NCBI GenBank assembly: GCA_002364535.1
Contig: DEYL01000044.1
Span: 1-9,881, forward strand
Length of the DNA: 9,881 nucleotides
Direction of reading: 5' to 3'
DNA from: Flavobacteriaceae bacterium UBA3159
GTDB lineage: Bacteria > Bacteroidota > Bacteroidia > Flavobacteriales > Flavobacteriaceae
Below, piece after piece: positions 1 to 5,816 of this stretch. The notes beneath the pieces are model-generated. The model did not search any database. It saw only the letters and a list, made by a program, of their open reading frames with translations, and was not told the origin of the DNA. Every line of letters begins with the position of its first letter. Within the stretch, counting starts at the first letter, position 1. Both the position numbers and the translations under genes were made by a program.

Positions 1-317
1 TATTTCCTAAAAATGTTCTCAATGTGCTCCAAAACAATCTCGTTCTTGATCAAATGATCGTCAAAATATTCACAAAGTGTCTGTTTGGTCACATCGTCCT
101 TGGTTGGGCCCAGTCCCCCTGTTATGATGATGATGTCGGCTCTATTTCGGGCTTCATCCAATGCCTTGATGATGATCTCTTTTTGATCAGATATACTGCT
201 GATCTGAGCTATTTCAACCCCTATTTTATTTAATTCTTTTGCCAAAAAAACCGCATTTGTATTTACAATTTGTCCTATTAAAATCTCATCTCCTATACTG
301 ACCAGTTCAGCTTTCAT
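1..317 (-). CDS. cinA: CinA-like competence/damage-inducible protein, N-terminal part (cut by window edge)
   Basis: Reading leftward from an ATG at 315-317, the frame stays open to the window edge (105 codons, no stop), so the C-terminal part lies outside. The protein opens MKAELVSIGDEILIGQ and later has TGGLGPTKDD. These are the hallmark motifs of the MoaB/MogA-like molybdopterin-binding fold that forms the N-terminal domain of CinA. Full-length CinA is about 410-420 residues; its C-terminal domain is often a nicotinamide-nucleotide (NMN) amidohydrolase and its N-terminal domain an ADP-ribose pyrophosphatase. Only the N-terminal domain is visible here, so the deamidase half cannot be confirmed. 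The start codon lies one base after the stop of the upstream FAH-family gene, which indicates translation in the same message. Family assignment is secure; the cellular role is inferred from the family. Confidence 0.93.
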   Translation of the reverse strand, partial: MKAELVSIGDEILIGQIVNTNAVFLAKELNKIGVEIAQISSISDQKEIIIKALDEARNRADIIIITGGLGPTKDDVTKQTLCEYFDDHLIKNEIVLEHIENIFRK

Positions 318-318
318 T

Positions 319-930
319 CTATTTTATATTTATCTTAAAAGCTTTCTCCTCTCCCAAATATCCTTCCAAAACATCATTTACGACAACAGGGCCTACACCA
401 GCGGGGGTTCCAGTAAAAATTACATCACCGATTTTTAGGGTAAAAAATCGAGACACTTCGGCAATCAAGGCGTCAATGCTCCAAAGCATTTGGGAGGTAT
501 TCCCTTCTTGAACAGTACTGCCATTTTTAACGAGTTCAAAATCCAGTTGGTTCAAATCTGTAAAATTCTCTTTTTCATACCAACTGCCGATCAAGGCAGA
601 TCCGTCAAAAGCCTTGGCCTTTTCCCAAGGCAATCCCTTCTCTTTTAAATTTTGTTGGAGATCACGGGCCGTAAAATCAATACCCAAACCTATTTCCTGA
701 TAATACTTATTGGCAAATTTTTCCTCAATGTATTTACCGATACGATTGATCTTAACCAACACCTCCACCTCATGGTGAATTTCATTCGAGAAATGAGGGA
801 TATAAAATGGAAACCGTCTTTGAAGCTTTGCCGTTTCGGGCTTAATAAAGATCACAGGGGACTCCGGTTTTTCATTGCCCAACTCCGCTGCATGTTGTGG
901 GTAATTTCTACCAATACAAATAATTTTCAC
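319..930 (-). CDS. Fumarylacetoacetate hydrolase (FAH) family protein
   Basis: A 203-residue single-domain protein of the FAH superfamily, the short type related to FAHD1/YcgM acylpyruvases and oxaloacetate decarboxylases. The start MKIICIGRNYPQHAAELG matches the usual N-terminus of the family. Expected divalent-metal ligands are visible as E54 and E56 in HHEVEVLV and D85 in GLGIDFTARD. A family Lys is at about K106 (EKAKAFDGSA), and the signature GDVIFTGTPAGVGP spans residues 168-181. The length is typical. The substrate cannot be told from sequence: members cleave C-C bonds in acylpyruvates, decarboxylate oxaloacetate, or act in aromatic catabolism. It is likely cytosolic. It lies 9 nt after the exonuclease gene and 1 nt before cinA in a tight minus-strand cluster, and no aromatic-degradation genes are nearby, so a general metabolite-repair role is more likely than a pathway-specific one. 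Confidence 0.93.
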   Translation of the reverse strand: MKIICIGRNYPQHAAELGNEKPESPVIFIKPETAKLQRRFPFYIPHFSNEIHHEVEVLVKINRIGKYIEEKFANKYYQEIGLGIDFTARDLQQNLKEKGLPWEKAKAFDGSALIGSWYEKENFTDLNQLDFELVKNGSTVQEGNTSQMLWSIDALIAEVSRFFTLKIGDVIFTGTPAGVGPVVVNDVLEGYLGEEKAFKINIK

Positions 931-939
931 AAAAAGTAA

Positions 940-1707
940 TTAGGTGTTTAATTTTCTTAAGCGTATGGCTGTAAGGACTTTTTTTGTATACATGGGAAAA
1001 TCGGCATTTAGTAACCAACCGAAATAACCCGGTTCGTTCTCCAATACATTTTCTACGGTTTTATCTTTGTGTTTACCAAACGAAAAACACTCTTCTCCAT
1101 TTTTGTTAAATACAATAAAACCGGCAAAATCAGCAGATTTTTTTCGAGTGGTAAATACATTCAAGGAATCAACATCTCCCTCCAATTCATCATATCGCTC
1201 CAATTGGGCCATCAAAACATCGTGTGTGGCTCGGGTATCGGCCATTGCAGAGTGCGCATCAACCAACTTTTCGTCGCAGTAAAATTTTAAAGCTGCTGTT
1301 AGCGTACGTTGTTCCATTTTGTGAAAAATAGTCTGTACATCAACGGTTTTAAAATGGGCCATTTCAAAATCGATCTCTGCCCTGAGCATTTCCTCTGCCA
1401 AGAGTGGAATGTCAAAACGATCAGAATTATATCCTGCCAAGTCCGAATTTTTGATAAAGTTGTATATGATTTTGGAAAGTCCCTTAAAATTGGGTTCGTC
1501 GGCCACATCGGCATCATAAATACCGTGAATAGCGGAGGCTTGGGCTGGAATGGGACATTCTGGATTTACCCGCCAAACCTTTTCCTCTTTAGTTCCGTCG
1601 GGATGCACCTTTAAGACCGCAATTTCAACAATACGATCTTTAGTAACATTCACTCCAGTGGTTTCCAAATCAAAAAAACAAAGGGGTCGTGTGAGTTTTA
1701 GTTTCAT
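940..1707 (-). CDS. DEDDh 3'-5' exonuclease (DnaQ/Pol III epsilon-like) with ExoX-type C-terminal domain
   Basis: A 255-residue protein. Residues about 8-170 form a DnaQ-like exonuclease fold with all acidic catalytic positions visible: D13 and E15 in FFDLETTG (Exo I), D99 in YNSDRFDIPLL (Exo II), and H152 and D157 in AHSAMADTRATHD (Exo III, DEDDh type). The conserved HGIYD segment is at 61-65. Residues about 195-250 (GFIVFNKNGEECFSFGKHK, then GYFGWLL) resemble the small C-terminal domain found on exodeoxyribonuclease X-like proteins. This fits a stand-alone nuclease working on 3' DNA ends in repair or proofreading rather than the dedicated replicase epsilon subunit, though such genes are often annotated as Pol III epsilon. 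It lies 10 nt after the E2 gene and 9 nt before the FAH gene. Catalytic activity is inferred from intact motifs. Confidence 0.93.
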   Translation of the reverse strand: MKLKLTRPLCFFDLETTGVNVTKDRIVEIAVLKVHPDGTKEEKVWRVNPECPIPAQASAIHGIYDADVADEPNFKGLSKIIYNFIKNSDLAGYNSDRFDIPLLAEEMLRAEIDFEMAHFKTVDVQTIFHKMEQRTLTAALKFYCDEKLVDAHSAMADTRATHDVLMAQLERYDELEGDVDSLNVFTTRKKSADFAGFIVFNKNGEECFSFGKHKDKTVENVLENEPGYFGWLLNADFPMYTKKVLTAIRLRKLNT

Positions 1708-1717
1708 GAGTCAAAGC

Positions 1718-3094
1718 TTATATGGAGCGGTTTATATCCCAGTTTTCGAGGTAATCAGCCATACTCTTGATGAACTGACCTCCCATGGCACCGTTGATGA
1801 TGCGGTGGTCATAGCTGTGAGAAATGATCATTTTTTTACGAATGGCGATCGAATCCCCCTGAGAAGTTTCAATAACCGCAGGCATTTTTCGGATCACGCC
1901 CACTGCTACAATTCCCACTTGCGGTTGATTGATGATGGGGGTTCCTGTAAGCGATCCAAAGTTACCGATATTAGTAAAAGTAAAAGTTCCTTCCTGAACT
2001 TCTTCGGGCTTCAATTGATGTGTTCTGGCTCTGTGGGCCAAGTCATTTACTACTTTGGTTAGACCTACCAAATTGAAATGATCGGCATTTTTAATGACAG
2101 GAACGATCAAATTTCCATCAGCCATGGCGGCAGCCATACCAATGTTGATGGCTCTTTTCTGTACTATGGTGTCTCCTGCTACAGAACTGTTTAAAAGTGG
2201 AAAATCCTTTAAAGCTTTGATCAAGGCTGTAATCATCAAAGGAGTTAACGTCAATTTTTCACCCTCTCTTTCCAAAAATTCATTTTTTACTTTTTCCCGC
2301 CAATCCCACAAATTGGTCATATCAGCCTCTATAAAAGACTGTACGTGAGCCGAAGTTTGTTTGCTTCGGATCATATGATCGGCCGTAAGCTTGGCCATAC
2401 GTGTCATCTCTAAAAATTGATCCCCGTCGCTTTTGGAGATAATGCCGGACTCAGCAACAGTTTTTATTGGAGAAACTGCATTATCAGGGATTGGATCCAC
2501 AATCATTTGTTTTTCTGAAGCTGAAGGAGAACTACCGCGTTGGGCCACATAGGCCAATATGTCTTTTTTGGTGATTCGGTTGTCTTTTCCACTGCCCTTA
2601 ATCCTTTTTAGCTCCTCCTGGCTCAGCCCCTCTGCCTTGACAATACTCTTGACCAAAGGGGAGAGAAATTCGCTGTTGTAAGACAAAGTTTTGGGCGAGA
2701 CCATGGCTTTGGCATCTTCTTCGGTTTTGGACACACTTTCAAATTCGGGTAACGGGTCGGGCAAGATAAAGGGCTTCGCTTTAGAAATGGAAACTTCTAT
2801 TTTCTCTTTAGGAGCTTCAACTAAGAGGGCAGGTTCGACATCAATTTCATCGCCTTCGGTTTCGATGACGGCCATCACCTCACCTACCTGAACAACTTCA
2901 TTTTCTGCAAATTTCTTTTCGATCAACACACCACTCACTTCACTGGGCACGTCAGAATCGACCTTATCAGTAGCAATCTCTACCACAATATCGTCGACCT
3001 TAATGGACTCACCAACCACTTTTAACCATTTGGTCAAAGTAGCTTCCACAACGCTTTCACCCATCTTGGGTAATTTCAAAAAGTGTTTGCCCAT
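1718..3094 (-). CDS. 2-oxo acid dehydrogenase complex E2 subunit (dihydrolipoamide acyltransferase)
   Basis: A 458-residue acyltransferase with the standard E2 layout. A single lipoyl domain spans about 2-78, with the lipoylated Lys at K44 in EIATDKVDSDVPSEVSG. A flexible linker follows, then a peripheral-subunit-binding domain at about 143-182 (LSPLVKSIVKAEGLSQEEL to RITKKDILAYV) that docks E1 or E3. The catalytic domain spans about 228-455 and contains TFTFTNIGNFGS and the active-site segment SYDHRIINGAMGG. Catalytic His is H430. The usual DHRxxDG motif reads DHRIING here, with Asn434 in place of Asp. E2 moves the acyl group from lipoamide to CoA in a cytosolic multi-enzyme complex. Overall form resembles branched-chain 2-oxo acid E2 proteins, but the substrate is not certain. 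No E1 or E3 gene is in the window, so partners must be encoded elsewhere. It is the first gene of the leftward cluster. Confidence 0.95.
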   Translation of the reverse strand: MGKHFLKLPKMGESVVEATLTKWLKVVGESIKVDDIVVEIATDKVDSDVPSEVSGVLIEKKFAENEVVQVGEVMAVIETEGDEIDVEPALLVEAPKEKIEVSISKAKPFILPDPLPEFESVSKTEEDAKAMVSPKTLSYNSEFLSPLVKSIVKAEGLSQEELKRIKGSGKDNRITKKDILAYVAQRGSSPSASEKQMIVDPIPDNAVSPIKTVAESGIISKSDGDQFLEMTRMAKLTADHMIRSKQTSAHVQSFIEADMTNLWDWREKVKNEFLEREGEKLTLTPLMITALIKALKDFPLLNSSVAGDTIVQKRAINIGMAAAMADGNLIVPVIKNADHFNLVGLTKVVNDLAHRARTHQLKPEEVQEGTFTFTNIGNFGSLTGTPIINQPQVGIVAVGVIRKMPAVIETSQGDSIAIRKKMIISHSYDHRIINGAMGGQFIKSMADYLENWDINRSI

Positions 3095-3102
3095 AATTTA
3101 AG

Positions 3103-3145
3103 AAAGTACAAAACTACCAAATTTATAGGGGATATAAAGGCTTTT
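3103..3145 (-). promoter_or_regulatory. Possible promoter of the E2-exonuclease-FAH-cinA cluster
   Basis: On the minus strand two perfect matches to the Bacteroidota -7 consensus TAnnTTTG lie just upstream of the E2 start: TAGTTTTG at 3116-3109 and TAAATTTG at 3125-3118. Neither has a clean TTTG at the -33 position; a CTTT lies 19 nt upstream of the first. Leaders would be only about 8-17 nt. This is motif matching by eye in AT-rich DNA, so the assignment is tentative. Confidence 0.35.
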
Positions 3146-3157
3146 GATGAAAGGAAT

Positions 3158-3172
3158 AAAAGGCTACCTTTT
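3158..3172. terminator. Weak AT-rich hairpin, possible bidirectional terminator
   Basis: AAAAGG at 3158-3163 and CCTTTT at 3167-3172 form a 6-bp stem around a 3-nt loop, with T/A tracts at both sides. The stem is short and mostly A-T, so it could be chance. Its position between the decayed antitoxin and the E2 promoter would suit a terminator for leftward transcripts coming from recR. Confidence 0.22.
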
Positions 3173-3233
3173 TAATTAGTATAATGAATTAAAACTCACT
3201 TTTGGGAAAATCACCTAACGAGAGGAAAGCTTG

Positions 3234-3443
3234 TCAGGTAACAATTTTATTATCAAACTTTTCAATTCCATCCAGTTCCGTTTTTTTCCTGACGTCCCTC
3301 TTCGATATCGAAGTCATCTTGAAGTACGAGCCAAAATTTAGCAGAATTTCCAAAATATTTACTCACTCGCAAGGCTATTTAGGCTGTGATTCTGCGCCTG
3401 GCTTTTATGATTTCCCAGGATGTACATTTGATAATTTTTCCAT
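3234..3443 (-). pseudogene. higA: Decayed HigA-family (XRE/HTH) antitoxin
   Basis: Read on the minus strand from an ATG at 3443, the first codons give MEKLSNVHPG, the usual start of HigA/VapI-type antitoxins. The frame then breaks near 3414. In the next frame it resumes as EIIKARRRITA, a stop (TAA, 3381-3379), then IALRVSKYFGNSAKFW and LVLQDDFDIEEGRQE, which match the C-terminal half of the family. An A7 run at 3287-3281 marks another frame change, after which KTELDGIEKFDN leads to a TGA at 3236-3234. About 34 residues expected between HPGE and EIIK, which hold most of the helix-turn-helix, are missing. Intact relatives are about 95-105 residues. The gene therefore has an internal deletion, one nonsense codon and two frame changes, and cannot make a DNA-binding antitoxin. 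Homology was recognised by reading all three frames; no search was run. Confidence 0.85.
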
Positions 3444-3454
3444 TTTTTTCTTTT

Positions 3455-3660
3455 TTAATGGTAATCGATTATTTTCACTTAATTTCCATTTCCAATATTA
3501 CATTTGAAAATTATCCGCCATTGTTGATTAATCCGAATACTGTAAAACTCAATAAAGTTTTCGGATAATTTTTCCAGTCGTGAGGAAGGGGTATCCTCAA
3601 GTCCATTATATCTAAAGAGTTATTTAACGTTCTTAGTTTTCGACGTCTGATATAATGTTC
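3455..3660 (-). pseudogene. higB: Decayed HigB (RelE-fold) toxin, N-terminus missing
   Basis: On the minus strand, recognisable HigB sequence starts near 3648 with RRRKLRTLNNSLDIMDLRIP. It changes frame in a C4 run at 3591-3588, then continues SSRLEKLSENFIEFYSIRIN and QQWRIIFKCNIGNGN, hits a stop (TAA, 3481-3479), and ends VKIIDYH before a final stop at 3457-3455. These are the central and C-terminal signatures of HigB mRNA interferases (DLRIPPSNRLEKL, YSIRIN.QWRI.F.W, V.I.DYH). The first 25-30 residues are absent: the remnant begins almost directly after the recR stop codon at 3668. The stretch IIFKC has Cys (TGT at 3502-3500) where the family normally has Trp. The antitoxin remnant starts 11 nt downstream, the classic higBA order. 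The toxin is almost certainly dead. Confidence 0.85.
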
Positions 3661-3667
3661 AACCAAC

Positions 3668-4288
3668 CTATTTACTTACTATTGAGTTTTCGTAAGGTAC
3701 TCTTTTGAGAATACTCCTTCCCAAAGTTACCTCATCGGTATATTCCAAATCGTCACCCACAGGAATTCCCCGGGCAATGGCCGATGTTTTAACCGCATAG
3801 TGTGCCAGTATTTTGTAGATATAAAAATTGGTTGTATCCGCCTCCATGGTGGCACTCAATGCAAAAATAATTTCTTTTACTTTCCCTTCTTTAACTTTTT
3901 GCTCAAGAGAATCCAAATTTAAATCTTGAGGCCCTACACCATCAATGGGGGAGATGATCCCTCCCAAAACGTGATAGTAACCTTTGAACTGCCCTGTGTT
4001 TTCTATGGCGATCACATCCCTGATGTCCTCCACCACACACAGCAAAGAATCGTCTCGGGCCGGATTCGAACATATTTCACAAAGGGGAACGTCAGACAAG
4101 TTGTGACAGGAAGAACAAAAATTAATGTGTTCCCTCAGGTTGTTGAGCGCTTGAGTCAAGTGAGAAGTATTTTCTTTTGGCTGTTTGAGCAGGTGCAATG
4201 CCAATCGCAATGCAGTTCTTTTGCCGATACCCGGTAATTGGGCGATTTCATTGACCGCATTTTCCAACAACTTAGAGGAGAATTCCAT
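3668..4288 (-). CDS. recR: Recombination mediator protein RecR
   Basis: A 206-residue RecR, slightly longer than the common 195-200. The N-terminal helix-hairpin-helix is at about 12-32 (IAQLPGIGKRTALRLALHLL). A four-Cys zinc finger uses C58, C61, C70 and C73 (FCSSCHNLSDVPLCEIC). The Toprim domain starts at about 84 with VVEDIRDVIAIENT, where E87 is the conserved acidic residue. The segment FALSATMEADTTNFYI and the ARGIPVGDDLEYTDEVTLGR stretch near the C-terminus are family hallmarks. RecR acts with RecO (and RecF) to load RecA on SSB-coated gaps and breaks in the cytosol. The start ATG at 4288 gives the expected MEFSSKLLENAVNEIAQLPG opening. It is transcribed away from the divergent symporter gene. 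Downstream on the same strand only the dead HigBA remnant follows. Confidence 0.98.
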   Translation of the reverse strand: MEFSSKLLENAVNEIAQLPGIGKRTALRLALHLLKQPKENTSHLTQALNNLREHINFCSSCHNLSDVPLCEICSNPARDDSLLCVVEDIRDVIAIENTGQFKGYYHVLGGIISPIDGVGPQDLNLDSLEQKVKEGKVKEIIFALSATMEADTTNFYIYKILAHYAVKTSAIARGIPVGDDLEYTDEVTLGRSILKRVPYENSIVSK

Positions 4289-4343
4289 TAGGTAAATTTA
4301 GGAATAATTCTCTTGTTTTGAATTTGTATCTTTAAATTCTCTT
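4289..4343. promoter_or_regulatory. Divergent intergenic spacer, presumed to hold promoters for recR and the symporter
   Basis: Only 55 bp separate the two divergent start codons, so both promoters should lie in or near this spacer. TATCTTTA at 4327-4334 (plus) and TAAATTTA at 4300-4293 (either strand, palindromic) each differ from the -7 consensus TAnnTTTG only at the last base. No properly spaced TTTG -33 element is seen for either, so the elements are tentative; the location is inferred from gene layout. Confidence 0.35.
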
Positions 4344-5816
4344 ATGTTACAACCCGCTTATATATTGATTTTGATATTGGGGTATTTCGCCCTGTTGATG
4401 ACCATTGCTTATCTGACAGGTAAACAGGCTGACAATCAAACATTTTTTACCGCCAACAGAAGTTCACCTTGGTACTTGGTCGCTTTTGGAATGGTAGGTG
4501 CTTCATTGTCGGGCGTAACTTTTATCTCGGTTCCCGGTTGGGTGGGCGACTCGGGATTCACATATTTTCAAGTGGTTTTGGGCTATTGGACTGGCTATTT
4601 TATTGTGGCTTTTGTTCTGCTCCCCATCTATTATCGTCAAAATCTAACCTCGATTTACGAATACCTGCAAGACCGTTTTGGCCATAACAGTCATAAGATT
4701 GGGGCCGTTTCTTTTTTTATTTCTAGGGTTTTGGGTGCCAGCTTTCGACTTTTTTTGGTCGCCATTGTATTGCAGCAATTCATTTTTGATTCCTGGGGCG
4801 TACCCTTCGAAATAACTGTAGGGCTTTCCATTATTTTGATCTGGGTATACACCCAAAAGGGAGGCATCAAAACCATTGTTTGGACCGATACCCTGCAAAC
4901 ACTTCTAATGTTGACTGCTGTTGGCCTGACCCTTTATCACCTCGGGAACGCTCTGGATCTAAATGTATCAAAAATCCTTACAGAGGCCCGATACCAAAAT
5001 TATACCCATACTTGGGTAACCGAAGATTTTTTGGCCCGAAATCACTTCTTAAAATCATTTATTGGAGGGGTGTTCATCACCATTTGCATGACAGGATTGG
5101 ACCAAGATATGATGCAAAAAAACCTGACCTGCCGAAGTCTTAAAGCGGCGCAGATCAATATGATTGTATTCAGTCTGGTCTTGATTGTGGTTACTTTTTT
5201 GTTTTTACTGCTGGGTGCGATGATCTTTCTTTATGCCGAACAAAACCAAATCATGATCCCCCTTATGGAGGGCACCCCCAAAACCGATCTTTTATTCCCC
5301 GAAGTTGCCATCAATGGTGGCTTGGGTTTGGGGGTGGGTATTATTTTTATTCTGGGCTTGATTGCTGCCGCTTATAGCAGTGCCGACAGTGCCTTAACCT
5401 CACTGACCACCTCCTTTTGTGTCGATTTCCTTAAGCTGGATCAGTATCCCGACAGTAAACAAAAAAGAATCCGCAAGCAAACCCATATCGGCATGAGTCT
5501 GTTACTTGTTGTGGTGGTCATCTTGTTCAAATACGTTTTGGATCGCAATGTGATCGACGGACTACTGACTGTGGCCTCCTATACCTATGGCCCTCTGTTG
5601 GGCCTATTTGCATTTGGTATTTTCACCCCGTTTCAAATCCACGACCGCAAGGTTTGGATCGTTATCCTGCTGTCCATACTGTTGATTGTGTTGGTGGGGA
5701 ACTTATCGCCCAAAACTTTGGGCGGTTATCAAATAGGATATGAGTTACTCCCCCTAAACGGTTTATTGACCTTTTTGGGTTTGTTATTGATACGACAAAA
5801 AAAGACTACCACCTGA
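4344..5816 (+). CDS. Sodium:solute symporter (SSS family)
   Basis: A 490-residue, highly hydrophobic inner-membrane protein with about 13 likely membrane segments (judged by eye), the usual number for the SSS/SLC5 family (PutP, SGLT, SiaT). Family marks are GASLSGVTFISVPGW at 52-66 (first core helix of the LeuT-like fold), GGIKTIVWTDTLQ at 173-185, TGLDQDMMQKNL at 250-261, and AAAYSSADSALTSLTTS at 341-357. In vSGLT the helix equivalent to the last segment supplies Ser/Thr ligands of the Na+ site, and the paired serines S345 and S346 are visible here. The substrate cannot be inferred. The ATG at 4344 starts just before the first membrane helix. The last 11 bp overlap the 3' end of the convergent fabH gene. 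It is divergent from recR, with no enzyme neighbours that would hint at a substrate. Confidence 0.93.
   Translation: MLQPAYILILILGYFALLMTIAYLTGKQADNQTFFTANRSSPWYLVAFGMVGASLSGVTFISVPGWVGDSGFTYFQVVLGYWTGYFIVAFVLLPIYYRQNLTSIYEYLQDRFGHNSHKIGAVSFFISRVLGASFRLFLVAIVLQQFIFDSWGVPFEITVGLSIILIWVYTQKGGIKTIVWTDTLQTLLMLTAVGLTLYHLGNALDLNVSKILTEARYQNYTHTWVTEDFLARNHFLKSFIGGVFITICMTGLDQDMMQKNLTCRSLKAAQINMIVFSLVLIVVTFLFLLLGAMIFLYAEQNQIMIPLMEGTPKTDLLFPEVAINGGLGLGVGIIFILGLIAAAYSSADSALTSLTTSFCVDFLKLDQYPDSKQKRIRKQTHIGMSLLLVVVVILFKYVLDRNVIDGLLTVASYTYGPLLGLFAFGIFTPFQIHDRKVWIVILLSILLIVLVGNLSPKTLGGYQIGYELLPLNGLLTFLGLLLIRQKKTTT

Noticed and set aside
124..176. TGATGATGATG-like trinucleotide runs, considered as a microsatellite
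   Set aside because: They are in-frame Ile/Asp-rich codons of cinA (IIIITGG, EIIIKALDEA) and only three or four units long.
24..233. A 69-codon plus-strand frame at the left edge
   Set aside because: It is the shadow of cinA, whose minus-strand frame has clear family motifs across the same bases.
3202..3507. A 101-codon open frame on the plus strand in the recR-E2 gap
   Set aside because: It lies antisense to the recognisable HigBA remnant, its residues are low-complexity (Phe/Ser rich), and no family resemblance is seen. It is a by-product of the decayed minus-strand genes.
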